NCBI RefSeq assembly: GCF_003939025.1
Contig: NZ_RQIH01000027.1
Location: 1-64,000, forward strand
DNA length: 64,000 nucleotides
Origin: Rhizobium sophoriradicis
Lineage (GTDB): Bacteria > Pseudomonadota > Alphaproteobacteria > Rhizobiales > Rhizobiaceae
Reading direction: 5' to 3'
Position 1 is the stretch's first letter. Every line of letters begins with the position of its first letter. The notes beneath the pieces were generated by a model, which was not told where the DNA came from, made no database searches, and worked only from the letters and a program-made list of their open reading frames with translations. Both the position numbers and the translations under genes were made by a program. Positions 51,371 through 61,396 of the stretch are shown here, in pieces.

Positions 51371-51856
51371 TTTTCGTCTCCTGCAAGAAGCGGGTTTGGC
51401 CGCAACTCTTTTAGGTTGTCGTCTTCCGATCGTCCAGCTCCATCGCCTGCGTCGACACGGATTTGTCCGCCAACCATCGAAGCTCTTCGTTCGCGTTTTC
51501 TGGGAACAGAGTTCCCGCAGCAGGCCCCAACCTTTTTCCGCGCACCGCACCACGCCGTCGGAGGTGGGGAATCTTCCATGTCGATAAACGGAAAGTGCGG
51601 ACAATTCGGACGCCGGCGCAAATAATCATATGAATTGTCGAACGAGTTTATCCACAATCAACTTTAACTCTATTGTATAGGTAGCACCATTTTATGCATC
51701 TTCTGGGTTACTATTTGGAAAAATATAATATAGCTTGCAGATGGGGCATGTTTATTCCGCGCTTTCTTCGGCGACGTGGTGGGGCACCCAGATTGGAAAT
51801 AGTAATTGGGCGGCGAACACTTTCGTCGTTCGGAGTATCACTGGGGGGAATTGTAA
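51371..51856. other. Intergenic region upstream of the RTX gene
   Basis: About 485 bases. The last ~200 (51630-51740) are clearly AT-rich and probably hold the promoter of the RTX gene. A short sequence near 51414-51441 (TCGTCTTCCGATC) recurs at about 59789-59815 after the fusion-protein gene. No gene is supported. Confidence 0.5.
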
Positions 51857-54800
51857 ATGGCGACTACGACAGTTTCAGGCACGACCGTCACGTTTTCGAA
51901 TTCAGGTGCGGCAGCCAATCTGACACAATCCGGCACCGAGGACGGCAGCCTTCAGTTCACGTTCGACGTGCTGGGCGCAAGCGGCGGCGGCGTGAAGACG
52001 ACGATCTATTCGGTGGATGACGGCGTCAAGAACGATGACGGAGGGGCAGCGATCATCGTCACCAACAAGGCGTTTGTCGATTACAACAAGGACCTGCTGA
52101 TGCAGGACGGCGTGGGCATTAGCTTCAGCCAAACCAGCCAGATGGGAGCAACATTCTGGATCGGCAGTGACAACAAGATCCATTATGACGCAGCCGGTCT
52201 AAGCGCGCAGATCAACGCGCTCGATGCCGGAGAAACCTTCACCGACACGATCCAGTACACGATCAAGATGTCGAACGGCACGCTCAGCGTCGGCACGCTG
52301 ACGGTTGTGATCAACGGCATCAACGACGCCCCCGTCCTCAGCGGCAACCCAGCGACGCTCGCGGCAGGCGCCGAGGACACGCCCTACACGATCAGCACCG
52401 CCGACCTGCTGGCCGGCTTCACTGATGTCGACGGCGACCAGCTGTCGGTCTCCGGCCTCACCGCCAATCACGGCGCCCTGGTCGACAACAACGACGGCAC
52501 CTGGACCTTCACGCCTGATGCCAACTACAACGGCCCGGTCAGCCTCAGCTACACCGTCACCGACGGCCATGGCGGCAGTGTCCCGGCAACTCAGAGCTTG
52601 ACGCTGGCGGCCGTCAACGACGCCCCTGTTCTCAGCGGCAATGCGGCGACGCTGGTCGCAGGCACCGAGGACACGCCCTACACCTTCAGCACCGCCGACC
52701 TGCTGGCCGGCTTTACCGATGTCGACGGCGACCAGCTGTCGGTCTCCGGCCTCACCGCCGACCATGGCGCCCTCATCGACAACAATGACGGCAGCTGGAC
52801 CTTCACGGCTGATGCCAACTACAACGGCCCGGTCAGCCTGAGCTACAGCGTCACCGATGGCAATGGCGGCAGTGTGCCGGCAAGCCAGAGCTTCACGCTT
52901 GATGCCGTCAACGATGCACCGGCTCTCAGCGGCAATGCGGCGACGCTGGCGGCAGGCACCGAGGACACGGCCTACACCTTCAGCACCGCCGACCTGCTTG
53001 CCGGCTTCACCGATGTCGACGGCGATCAGTTGTCGGTCGCCGGCCTCACCGCCGACCAAGGCGCGCTCATCGACAACAATGACGGCAGTTGGACCTTCAC
53101 GCCTGATGCCAACTACAACGGTCCGGTCAGCCTCAGCTACACCGTCACCGACGGCAATGGCGGCAGTGTCCCGGCGACCCAGAGCTTCACGCTTGATGCC
53201 GTCAACGATGCACCGGTTCTCAGCGGCAATGCGGCGACGCTGGTCGCAGGCACCGAGGACACGGCCTACACCTTCAGCACCGCCGACCTGCTTGCCGGCT
53301 TCACCGATGTCGACGGCGACCAGCTGTCGGTTGCCGGCCTCACCGCCGACCATGGCGCCCTGGTCGACAACAATGACGGCAGCTGGAGCTTCACGCCTGA
53401 TGCCAACTACAACGGCCCGGTCAGCCTGAGCTACAGCGTCACCGATGGAAACGGCGGCAGTGTCGGGGCAAGCCAGAGCTTCACGCTTGATGCGGTCAAC
53501 GATGCACCGGTCCTCAGCGGCAACCCAGCAACGCTGGCGGCGGGCAGCGAGGACACGCCCTACACGTTCAGCAGCGCCGACCTGCTGGCCGGCTTCACTG
53601 ATGTCGACGGCGACCAGCTGTCGGTCTCCGGCCTCACCGCCGATCATGGCGCGCTCATCGACAATAATGACGGCAGCTGGACCTTCACGCCTGATGCCAA
53701 CTACAACGGCCCGGTCAGCCTCAGCTACAGCGTCACCGACGGCAATGGCGGCAGTGTGCCGGCAAGCCAGAGCTTCACGCTGACGGCGGTCAACGATGCT
53801 CCGGTTCTCAGCGGCAATGCGGCAACGCTTTCGGCAGGCACCGAGGACACGCCCTACACCTTCAGCACCGCCGACCTGCTGGCCGGCTTTACCGATGTCG
53901 ACGGCGACCAGCTGTCGGTCTCCGGCCTCACCGCCGACCATGGCGCGCTCATCGACAACAATGACGGCAGCTGGACCTTCACGGCTGATGCCAACTACAA
54001 CGGCCCGGTCAGCCTGAGCTACAGCGTCACCGATGGCAATGGCGGCAGTGTGCCGGCAAGCCAGAGCTTCACGCTTGATGCCGTCAACGATGCACCGGCT
54101 CTCAGCGGCAATGCGGCGACGCTGGCGGCAGGCACCGAGGACACGGCCTACACCTTCAGCACCGCCGACCTGCTTGCCGGCTTCACCGATGTCGACGGCG
54201 ATCAGTTGTCGGTCGCCGGCCTCACCGCCGACCAAGGCGCGCTCATCGACAACAATGACGGCAGTTGGACCTTCACGCCCGATGCCAACTACAACGGCCC
54301 GGTCAGCCTGAGCTACTCCGTCACCGACGGCAACGGCGGCAGTGTCCCGGCAACGCAGAGCTTCACGCTGGCGTCGGTCAACGACGCGCCGGTCCTCAGT
54401 GGCAATGCGGCGACGCTGGCGGCAGGCAGCGAGGACACGCCCTATACGTTCAGCTCCGCCGACCTGCTGGCCGGCTTCACCGATGTCGACGGCGATCAGC
54501 TGTCGGTCACCGGCCTCACCGCCGACCATGGCGCCCTCATCGACAACAATGACGGCACCTGGACCTTCACGCCTGATGCCAACTACAACGGCCCGGTCAA
54601 CCTCAGCTACACCGTCACCGACGGCAATGGCGGCAGTGTGCCGGCAACGCAGAGCTTCACGCTTGATGCGGTCAATGATGCACCGGTCCTCAGCGGCAAT
54701 GCGGCGACGCTTTCGGCAGGCACCGAGGACACGGCCTACACGTTCAGCAGCGCCGACCTGCTGGCCGGCTTTACCGATGTCGACGGCGATCAGCTGTCGG

Positions 54801-56494
54801 TCTCCGGCCTCACCGCCAATCATGGCGCCCTCATCGACAACAATGACGGCACCTGGAGCTTCACGCCTGATGCCAACTACAACGGCCCGGTCAGCCTCAG
54901 CTACACCGTCACCGACGGCAACGGCGGCAGTGTGCCGGCAACGCAGAGCTTCACGCTTGATGCGGTCAACGACGCCCCTGTTCTCAGCGGCAATGCGGCA
55001 ACGCTTTCAGCGGGCACCGAGGACACGGCCTACACATTCAGCACCGCCGACCTGCTGGCCGGCTTCACTGATGTCGACGGCGACCAGCTCTCGGTCGCCG
55101 GCCTCACCGCCAATCATGGCGCGCTCATCGACAATAATGACGGCACCTGGACATTCACGCCGGCCGAAAACTACAACGGCCCGGTCAGCCTCAGCTACAC
55201 CGTCACCGACGGCAATGGCGGCAGTGTCCCGGCGACCCAGAGCTTCACGCTTGATGCCGTCAACGATGCACCGGTTCTCAGCGGCAATGCGGCGACGCTG
55301 GCGGCGGGCAGCGAGGACACGCCCTACACGTTCAGCAGCGCCGACCTGCTGGCCGGCTTCACTGATGTCGACGGCGACCAGCTGTCGGTCTCCGGCCTCA
55401 CCGCCGATCATGGCGCGCTCATCGACAATAATGACGGCAGCTGGACCTTCATGCCTGATGCCAACTACAACGGCCCGGTCAGCCTCAGCTACACCGTCAC
55501 CGACGGCAATGGCGGCAGTGTGCCGGCAAGCCAGAGCTTCACGCTGGATGCGGTCAACGATGCGCCGACGGCGGTTGTGTTGTCGAACACAGTGACGTCG
55601 ACGCCCGAAAATGGGGGCGTGATCAAAGTTGCCGATATCGCGGTCACGGATGTCGATTCCGGCAATAACGTATTGTCGCTGTCTGGAAGTGACGCCGCCT
55701 CATTCACGATCCTGAACGGCGCGCTGTACTTCAACGGTGGCGCGGACTTCGAAGCGAAGGCCGGCTACGACGTGACCGTTAGTGTGAATGACGCAACGGT
55801 TGGCGGCACGCCGGACGCCTCGCATAACTTCCATCTCGGCATCACCGACGTGATCGAAAGCGACAGCGATACGAGCAATGACCACGATACGGACACGGCG
55901 AACGCCACGACGACAAATTGGGGCGAAACCAACGGTGTCGATACCAAGGTCGGAAATGCGGGTGACAATACGATCAGCGGCGGCAACTCTGGTGATATCC
56001 TCTATGGCCAGGCAGGTAACGACACGCTGAATGGAAATAACGGGGCCGATAAGCTCTACGGCCAGGCCGGTAACGACATACTGATCGGAAGCCAAGGCCT
56101 GGACACGTTGTACGGCGGCTCCGGCAACGACACGCTCAGTGGCAGCGGCGAGCAGGATGACCTTTGGGGTGGCTCCGGCAATGACACATTTGTGTTTATC
56201 TCCACGGGCGACAGCACGTCCGTCTCCCCGGACACGATCCGTGACTTCCACCATGGGTTTGACAAGATCGATGTGAGCGGGCTCGACGCCTACACGGTCA
56301 ATCCCAGCACGCCGGGTGATCAAGCCTTCGCCTGGGGTGGAACAACGGTGACGGCCCACGGTGCCTGGTACACGGAAAGCGGCGGCAACACGATCCTTCA
56401 CTTCGATACCAACGGGGACGCGAATACCGACGAAGCGACGATCGTCTTGACAGGCACAAACCTGGGCTTGACGGATTCGGACTTCCTCCTCTGA
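51857..56494 (+). CDS. Giant RTX adhesin-like protein with 11 cadherin-like (tandem-95) repeats
   Basis: A 1545-residue protein exported by type I secretion, without an N-terminal signal peptide. Residues 1-155 form a VCBS-like domain. Residues 156-1233 are eleven repeats of exactly 98 residues, with the pattern NDAPVLSGNAATL, EDT-YTFSTADLLAGFTDVDG and YNGPVSLSYTVTDGNGGSVP, the Cadherin_5/tandem-95 type with calcium-binding DVDGD. Then a cadherin-like domain (about 1240-1340) and RTX nonapeptides GQAGNDTLNG, GGSGNDTLSG (about 1380-1460), and a C-terminal secretion region ending TDSDFLL. GGGGGGA lies 8 bases before the ATG. The exporter genes follow. Likely a surface adhesin or biofilm matrix protein; exact target unknown. 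Confidence 0.9.
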   Translation: MATTTVSGTTVTFSNSGAAANLTQSGTEDGSLQFTFDVLGASGGGVKTTIYSVDDGVKNDDGGAAIIVTNKAFVDYNKDLLMQDGVGISFSQTSQMGATFWIGSDNKIHYDAAGLSAQINALDAGETFTDTIQYTIKMSNGTLSVGTLTVVINGINDAPVLSGNPATLAAGAEDTPYTISTADLLAGFTDVDGDQLSVSGLTANHGALVDNNDGTWTFTPDANYNGPVSLSYTVTDGHGGSVPATQSLTLAAVNDAPVLSGNAATLVAGTEDTPYTFSTADLLAGFTDVDGDQLSVSGLTADHGALIDNNDGSWTFTADANYNGPVSLSYSVTDGNGGSVPASQSFTLDAVNDAPALSGNAATLAAGTEDTAYTFSTADLLAGFTDVDGDQLSVAGLTADQGALIDNNDGSWTFTPDANYNGPVSLSYTVTDGNGGSVPATQSFTLDAVNDAPVLSGNAATLVAGTEDTAYTFSTADLLAGFTDVDGDQLSVAGLTADHGALVDNNDGSWSFTPDANYNGPVSLSYSVTDGNGGSVGASQSFTLDAVNDAPVLSGNPATLAAGSEDTPYTFSSADLLAGFTDVDGDQLSVSGLTADHGALIDNNDGSWTFTPDANYNGPVSLSYSVTDGNGGSVPASQSFTLTAVNDAPVLSGNAATLSAGTEDTPYTFSTADLLAGFTDVDGDQLSVSGLTADHGALIDNNDGSWTFTADANYNGPVSLSYSVTDGNGGSVPASQSFTLDAVNDAPALSGNAATLAAGTEDTAYTFSTADLLAGFTDVDGDQLSVAGLTADQGALIDNNDGSWTFTPDANYNGPVSLSYSVTDGNGGSVPATQSFTLASVNDAPVLSGNAATLAAGSEDTPYTFSSADLLAGFTDVDGDQLSVTGLTADHGALIDNNDGTWTFTPDANYNGPVNLSYTVTDGNGGSVPATQSFTLDAVNDAPVLSGNAATLSAGTEDTAYTFSSADLLAGFTDVDGDQLSVSGLTANHGALIDNNDGTWSFTPDANYNGPVSLSYTVTDGNGGSVPATQSFTLDAVNDAPVLSGNAATLSAGTEDTAYTFSTADLLAGFTDVDGDQLSVAGLTANHGALIDNNDGTWTFTPAENYNGPVSLSYTVTDGNGGSVPATQSFTLDAVNDAPVLSGNAATLAAGSEDTPYTFSSADLLAGFTDVDGDQLSVSGLTADHGALIDNNDGSWTFMPDANYNGPVSLSYTVTDGNGGSVPASQSFTLDAVNDAPTAVVLSNTVTSTPENGGVIKVADIAVTDVDSGNNVLSLSGSDAASFTILNGALYFNGGADFEAKAGYDVTVSVNDATVGGTPDASHNFHLGITDVIESDSDTSNDHDTDTANATTTNWGETNGVDTKVGNAGDNTISGGNSGDILYGQAGNDTLNGNNGADKLYGQAGNDILIGSQGLDTLYGGSGNDTLSGSGEQDDLWGGSGNDTFVFISTGDSTSVSPDTIRDFHHGFDKIDVSGLDAYTVNPSTPGDQAFAWGGTTVTAHGAWYTESGGNTILHFDTNGDANTDEATIVLTGTNLGLTDSDFLL
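52322..55555 (+). repeat. Eleven direct 294-bp coding repeats
   Basis: Eleven units of exactly 294 bases begin at 52322 and end at 55555. Units 2-3 (52616-53203) and 6-7 (53792-54379) are almost identical and share rare variants (FTADANYN in units 2 and 6, ADQGAL in units 3 and 7), so a four-unit block was duplicated. Units 5 and 11 also share the GSEDTPYTFSS variant. Confidence 0.95.
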
Positions 56495-56632
56495 TCAAAA
56501 GGGCGGCCAGCTTTCGGCCATCTCGCCACCGCGGCGGTTTCATCGCGGTGGCGGGCCTGCAGCCGATCTTTTCGATCGGCACGACGGAAGCACGGGTAAA
56601 AGCCGCCTGCGGTACTTGAAAGAAGAAGTATC

Positions 56633-58384
56633 ATGTTTGCTTTCCTGAACCTCAGCGTTTTCGGCGGTCTTGTTGCCGCGAGCTTCGTCATCAACCTGCT
56701 GGCGCTGACCTCGCCGCTGTTCATGCTGCAGATCTACGACCGGGTTCTGGCGAGCGGAAGCGTTCCGACGCTGGTCGGCCTCGGTGTTCTCGCGCTCTGG
56801 CTTTACGGTTTTCAGGCGGCGCTCGACATCCTTCGCCAGCGCATCCTGCTGCGCATCGGCGAGCGCTTCGACCGGGAGCTTTCCGACCGGGTGCATGCGG
56901 CGGTGACGCGCCTGCCGCTCATCGCCCGCATGCCCGGCGACGGCCTGCAGCCGCTGCGCGATCTCGATAATGTGCGCGGTTTCCTGTCGGGCGCCGGCCC
57001 GACGGCGCTCTTCGACCTTCCGTGGATCCCGCTCTATCTCGCCATCTGCTTCATCTTCCATTTCTGGCTCGGCATGACGGCGCTTGCCGGGGCGATCGTG
57101 CTGGTGTCGCTGACGCTGCTGACGAACATGCTTTCGCAGAAGGTAATCAAGGAGGCGACGGCCCACAACATTGCCCGCAACGGGCTGATGGAAGCCGCTC
57201 GCCGCAATGCTGAGGTCGTCCATGCGATGGGTCTTTCGCGCCGGATCGGCGCGCGCTGGCAGAAAGCCAATTCCGATTATCTCAAGGCGAACCGCCGGGC
57301 GGGCGATGTCACGGGCGGCCTTGGCGGCCTTGCCAAGGCGCTGCGCGCCATCCTGCAATCAACGATGCTCGGCGTTGGCGCATGGCTGGTCATCGATCAG
57401 GTCGCGACGCCCGGCGTGATGATCGCCGCTTCGATCATGATGGGCCGTGCGCTTGCTCCGGTCGATCTCGCCATTGCCAACTGGAAGCCCTTCCTTATGG
57501 CGCGGCAGAGCTGGGCCCGGCTGCAGGAGATGCTGAAGACGGTGCCGGAACAGCCGAGCGCCTTGCCGCTGCCGAAGCCGGTGCGGGAACTGCGCGCCGA
57601 AGAGCTCACCATCATTCCTCCGGGCGAACGCAGGCCGAATGTCGCCGGCGTCGGCTTTGTCATGCAGCGCGGAACCGCACTCGGCATCATCGGGCCGTCC
57701 GGCTCCGGCAAGTCGAGCCTCGCAAGGGTGCTGGTCGGGGCATGGGCGCCGGCGGCCGGGAATGTCCGCCTTGACGGGGCGAGCCTCGACCATTGGGACA
57801 AGGAGGCGCTTGGCCGGCATATCGGATATCTGCCGCAGGGCGTCGAACTGTTCGACGGCACGATCGCCGAGAACATCGCCCGCTTCGAGGAGGATCCCGA
57901 TCCGGAGGCGATCGTGGCAGCGGCGAAAGCGGCGGGCGCGTGCGAATTGATCCTTTCCTTCGGCAAAGGCTATGAGACCCGCATCGGCGAAGGCGGCTCA
58001 GCGCTGTCGGCCGGTCAGCGCCAGCGTATCGGCATCGCCCGGGCGCTTTATGGCGATCCCTTCCTCGTGGTGATGGACGAGCCGAACGCCAACCTCGACG
58101 CCGAGGGCGAAGCAGCCGTGGTCAGGGCCATCGTCTCGGTGCGCGAGCGCGGCGGCATCGCGATCGTCGTCGCGCACCGGCCGAGCGCGATCAGCGTCTG
58201 CGACAAGGTGCTGATGATGGAGGGCGGCCGCCAGCGCGCCTTCGGTCCGAAAGACGAGGTGCTGTCCAAGGTTCTGCAGGTGGCTCCTGCTCCGGCCTCC
58301 GCGGCAAGGGGCCGTGCAGAGGCAGGAAACAGGCTCCAGACGAATACGGCGCGCAGACTGCATGGAACGCTTGAAACAAAATGA
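56633..58384 (+). CDS. Type I secretion ABC exporter (PrsD-like)
   Basis: A 583-residue inner-membrane ABC transporter. The N-terminal ~290 residues hold about six spans (FVINLLALTSPLFMLQIYDR). Walker A is GPSGSGKSS (354-362), the signature LSAGQRQRIGIARAL (from 458), and Walker B FLVVMDEPNANLD. There is no cysteine-peptidase domain, as expected for exporters of C-terminally signalled RTX proteins. It lies 138 bases after the RTX gene, which is its probable cargo. It resembles PrsD of rhizobia. Confidence 0.9.
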   Translation: MFAFLNLSVFGGLVAASFVINLLALTSPLFMLQIYDRVLASGSVPTLVGLGVLALWLYGFQAALDILRQRILLRIGERFDRELSDRVHAAVTRLPLIARMPGDGLQPLRDLDNVRGFLSGAGPTALFDLPWIPLYLAICFIFHFWLGMTALAGAIVLVSLTLLTNMLSQKVIKEATAHNIARNGLMEAARRNAEVVHAMGLSRRIGARWQKANSDYLKANRRAGDVTGGLGGLAKALRAILQSTMLGVGAWLVIDQVATPGVMIAASIMMGRALAPVDLAIANWKPFLMARQSWARLQEMLKTVPEQPSALPLPKPVRELRAEELTIIPPGERRPNVAGVGFVMQRGTALGIIGPSGSGKSSLARVLVGAWAPAAGNVRLDGASLDHWDKEALGRHIGYLPQGVELFDGTIAENIARFEEDPDPEAIVAAAKAAGACELILSFGKGYETRIGEGGSALSAGQRQRIGIARALYGDPFLVVMDEPNANLDAEGEAAVVRAIVSVRERGGIAIVVAHRPSAISVCDKVLMMEGGRQRAFGPKDEVLSKVLQVAPAPASAARGRAEAGNRLQTNTARRLHGTLETK

Positions 58385-58399
58385 CGATGGGGGACATCC

Positions 58400-59713
58400 A
58401 TGACCGGGATTGACAGGGACGGCGGCCTTTCCGCTTCCATTCGCCGGCACTTGCTCGCCAGCCTGGTGATGTGTGGCGGCCTTGTCATCGGCGTTGGCGG
58501 CTGGGCATCGTCGACGAACCTTGCCGGCGCCGCGGTGGCGTCCGGCAGTTTCGTGGTCGACTCCTATGTCAAGAAGGTTCAGCATCCGACCGGCGGCGTG
58601 GTCGGCGAAATCCTGGTTCACGAGGGCTCGGAGGTGAAAGCCGGCGACGTGGTGCTCAGGCTCGACGCCACGACGACGCGCGCCAATCTGGCGATCGTCA
58701 CACGGCGGCTGGATGAATTCCAGGCGCGCTTCGCGCGGCTCGGGGCCGAACGCGACGACCTGCCGGTGATCGTCTTCCCTGACAGCCTGCTCGCTCGGCG
58801 CGACGATCCCGAAATCGCCGCGATCCTGCGCGGAGAGGAACGGCTCTTCACCATCCGCCGCGAGGCGCTGCGAAGCAAGACGGCGCAATTGCGCGAACGC
58901 ATTCTTCAGTACCAGCACGAGATCGAGGGCGTGAGGGCGCAGGAGATCGCCTATAGCGAGGGCATCGACGTGCTCGACAGGGAAATCGCCTCCCTCACCT
59001 CGCTGCGCATGCAGGGTGCGGTGTCGGACCAGCGGCTCAACAGCCTCAAGACCCAGCGCGCCACCTTCGGCGGCGACCGCGGCGAGCAGATCGCCGCTCA
59101 GGCGCAGGCTGCCGGCCGCATCACCGAGACGAACCTGCAGATTCTCCAGGTCGATCAGGATCTGAAGGCCGAGGTCGGACGGGAACTGCGCGATACGCAG
59201 GCGCAGATCGGCGAATATATCGAGCGCAAGATTGCCGCCGAGGACGAGCTGAAGCGCACCGACATCGTCGCTCCGCAGTCCGGCATCGTCCATTCGCTGC
59301 AGGCGCATACGATCGGCGGCGTCCTGACGCCCGCCGATCCGATCATGCTGATCGTGCCGGAAAATGACAGCCTGGCGCTGGAAGTGCGGCTGGCGCCGAA
59401 GGACATCGATCAACTCCAGATCGGCCAGCGGGCGGTGCTGCGCATGTCGGCCTTCAACCAGCGCACCACGCCGGAGCTGAACGGCCATGTAAGCCTCATC
59501 GCCGCCGACCTCACCACCGACCAGCGCAGCGGGCTCTCCTACTACCTCGTGCGCATAGCGGTGCCGCCTGAAGAACTGCAGAAGCTGGATGGCCTGACGC
59601 TGCTACCGGGCATGCCGGCCGAAGCCTTCATCCAGACCAGCGAGCGTACCGCGCTGTCCTATCTGGTCAAACCGCTCACCGACCAGATCACGCGAGCCTT
59701 CAGGGATGAATAG
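58400..59713 (+). CDS. Type I secretion membrane-fusion protein (HlyD/PrsE-like)
   Basis: A 437-residue protein anchored by one span (LVMCGGLVIGVGGWASSTNL). It has the biotinyl-lipoyl-like part (VKKVQHPTGGVVGEILVHEG), a long alpha hairpin (about 110-280), and the beta-barrel return (VAPQSGIVHSLQAHTIGG). It starts 16 bases after the exporter gene, with GGGGGA. It links the exporter to an outer-membrane TolC-like channel that is not in this window. Confidence 0.9.
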   Translation: MTGIDRDGGLSASIRRHLLASLVMCGGLVIGVGGWASSTNLAGAAVASGSFVVDSYVKKVQHPTGGVVGEILVHEGSEVKAGDVVLRLDATTTRANLAIVTRRLDEFQARFARLGAERDDLPVIVFPDSLLARRDDPEIAAILRGEERLFTIRREALRSKTAQLRERILQYQHEIEGVRAQEIAYSEGIDVLDREIASLTSLRMQGAVSDQRLNSLKTQRATFGGDRGEQIAAQAQAAGRITETNLQILQVDQDLKAEVGRELRDTQAQIGEYIERKIAAEDELKRTDIVAPQSGIVHSLQAHTIGGVLTPADPIMLIVPENDSLALEVRLAPKDIDQLQIGQRAVLRMSAFNQRTTPELNGHVSLIAADLTTDQRSGLSYYLVRIAVPPEELQKLDGLTLLPGMPAEAFIQTSERTALSYLVKPLTDQITRAFRDE

Positions 59714-59839
59714 GGCGTCGCAAGGCGCATCTGCCTTGCGGCCTCGCGGCGACCCTCCTGACATGAGCGACCCACTCCGGCAGCTGAAGGTAGTCGTCTT
59801 CCGATCATCCAGCCCCGCCGGAGCGGATGCGATTCTGAT

Positions 59840-60152
59840 GCAAGGAGCAGCGTTGGAGCGTGTCCTTCGAGGCTCCGGCCTCTGGCCTGCGCGCCTCAGG
59901 ATGAGGGAGGCTGGAGCGTGCCGCGCCCTCTCTCCGACCTCATCCTGAGGTGCCCCGCAGGGGCCTCGAAGGACGAGGTCGGCCACCGGCGTTGATGATG
60001 AGTGCAAGGAGCAGCGTTGGAGCATGTCCTTCGAGGCTCCGGCCTTTGGCCTGCGCGCCTCAGGATGAGGGAGGTTAGAGGGGGCCGCGCCCTCTCTCCG
60101 ACCTCATCCTGAGGTGCCCTGCAAGGGCCTCGACGGACGAGGTCGGCCACGG
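59840..60152. repeat. Tandem pair of ~150-bp rhizobial palindromic repeats
   Basis: Two near-identical units start at 59840 and 60003 (period 163). Each holds TCCTTCGAGGCTCCGGCC and CCTCATCCTGAGGTGCC with the reverse-facing pair GGGCCTCGA(A/C)GGACG, a palindromic intergenic element common in alpha-proteobacteria. The surrounding 59714-60404 (about 690 bases) carries no supported gene. Confidence 0.8.
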
Positions 60153-60404
60153 GAGCGGTCTGAACAGTTTCGGCGGATTGATGGCCGCATCGCTTCGCGC
60201 GGATACCAGACATTGCGACATGTTGACGAATCGGGGTCGGACCGACATTCTGATTGCGGCGTGGCCTATCGCCTAACCTCCTGGACCTTCCCCAGCATGG
60301 TCTTCAACGGAGGCAAAGGGACTTCAGTCTCAGGCCGCTGTCTTGGTCCGATCGTTTCGGGCGGGTTGCTGGGGAACTGCGTTCGGGACGTGAAAGGCCA
60401 CACA

Positions 60405-61388
60405 ATGACCCGAAACGGAAATCTTAAACGCCGTATACGTGCCCGCGCAGCCAAAACCGGCGAATCCTACACCGCCGCTCTCCAACACATTCGCAAGCCT
60501 GAGGACAATCCCTCGATCGGTTCGATGCGGATGGCTGTAGCGCAAACCTCCGTGTTCGATGATCCCCGTGACAGTTCGGCGCTTCATTCCGCCGGAGCGG
60601 AGATGCGCCAACTGATGAAGAAAGCCCACAAGGCAGGCGCTCGCCTCATCCACTTTCCGGAAGGCGCCACCTGCTTTCCCAACAAGCGCATCATGTCCGA
60701 GAGCGGCCCCCGGGAGATCGGCCCGTCCGATTGGACCCGCTGCCAGTGGGGCGTTCTTCGCGAGGAAGTGGAGGCGACCAGAAAGCTTGCGGGCCAGCTA
60801 AAGCTATGGACGGTCTTTGGCTCCGTGCATCAGCTTACCGCGCCGAACCGGCCGCATAACAGCCTCTACGTCATTTCCGATCGCGGCGAACTGGTGACGC
60901 GATACGACGAGCGACTGCTGTCGAATACGAAGATTTCCCACATGTATTCACCCGGCAAAATTCCGGTGACGTTCGCGGTGGACGGGTTTCGCTTCGGTTG
61001 CTCGCTCGGCATGGAGGTGCACTATCCGGAAATATTCATCGAGTATGAGCGGCATGATGTCGATTGCGTTCTGTTCTCCACCTCAGGCGAGAGACCATCA
61101 TCGGCCTTCGCCGCCGAAGCACTCGGCCACGCTGCAAGCAATTCATACTGGGTCAGTTTTTCAGCGCATGCGCCGCAGAGCATCGTTGCTCCCGCAGGGA
61201 TAGCTGCCCCGGATGGTCAATGGGCTGCGCTGTGCCCCACGAATGGCGAAGCCGGAATTGCCGTTGCGGACATACGAACCGATCCGGAGCATCCTGCAAG
61301 ACCGTGGCGGCGGAAGGCTCGTGCTGACCTTTACGCACCACACCATGTCGAAGGTGATCCAAGGAGCGATAGCCGCAATCTGTTCTGA
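60405..61388 (+). CDS. Nitrilase-superfamily protein with altered catalytic residues
   Basis: A 327-residue carbon-nitrogen hydrolase-fold protein. RMAVAQTSVFDDP (42-54) is the usual start of the fold; Glu86 (HFPEGAT) is the first catalytic residue. Where the lysine is expected (TRYDERLLS) there is Glu169, and in RFGCSLGMEVHYPE the cysteine position is Gly202, with Cys199 three residues earlier. Activity is therefore doubtful or unusual. The N-terminal 40-residue basic extension (LKRRIRARAAKTGESYTAAL) is not part of the fold; a start at residue 41 is possible. GAAAGG precedes the chosen ATG. Confidence 0.75.
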   Translation: MTRNGNLKRRIRARAAKTGESYTAALQHIRKPEDNPSIGSMRMAVAQTSVFDDPRDSSALHSAGAEMRQLMKKAHKAGARLIHFPEGATCFPNKRIMSESGPREIGPSDWTRCQWGVLREEVEATRKLAGQLKLWTVFGSVHQLTAPNRPHNSLYVISDRGELVTRYDERLLSNTKISHMYSPGKIPVTFAVDGFRFGCSLGMEVHYPEIFIEYERHDVDCVLFSTSGERPSSAFAAEALGHAASNSYWVSFSAHAPQSIVAPAGIAAPDGQWAALCPTNGEAGIAVADIRTDPEHPARPWRRKARADLYAPHHVEGDPRSDSRNLF

Positions 61389-61396
61389 CGAGCAGG

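Noticed and set aside
52199..54823. An 874-codon open frame on the minus strand inside the RTX gene
   Set aside because: It is produced by the codon bias and periodicity of the direct repeats. It starts and stops inside repeat units, has no ribosome site, and its product looks like a mirror of the repeat.
52322..55555. CRISPR or satellite DNA
   Set aside because: Repeats are in one open frame, 294 bases long, and encode cadherin-like domains.
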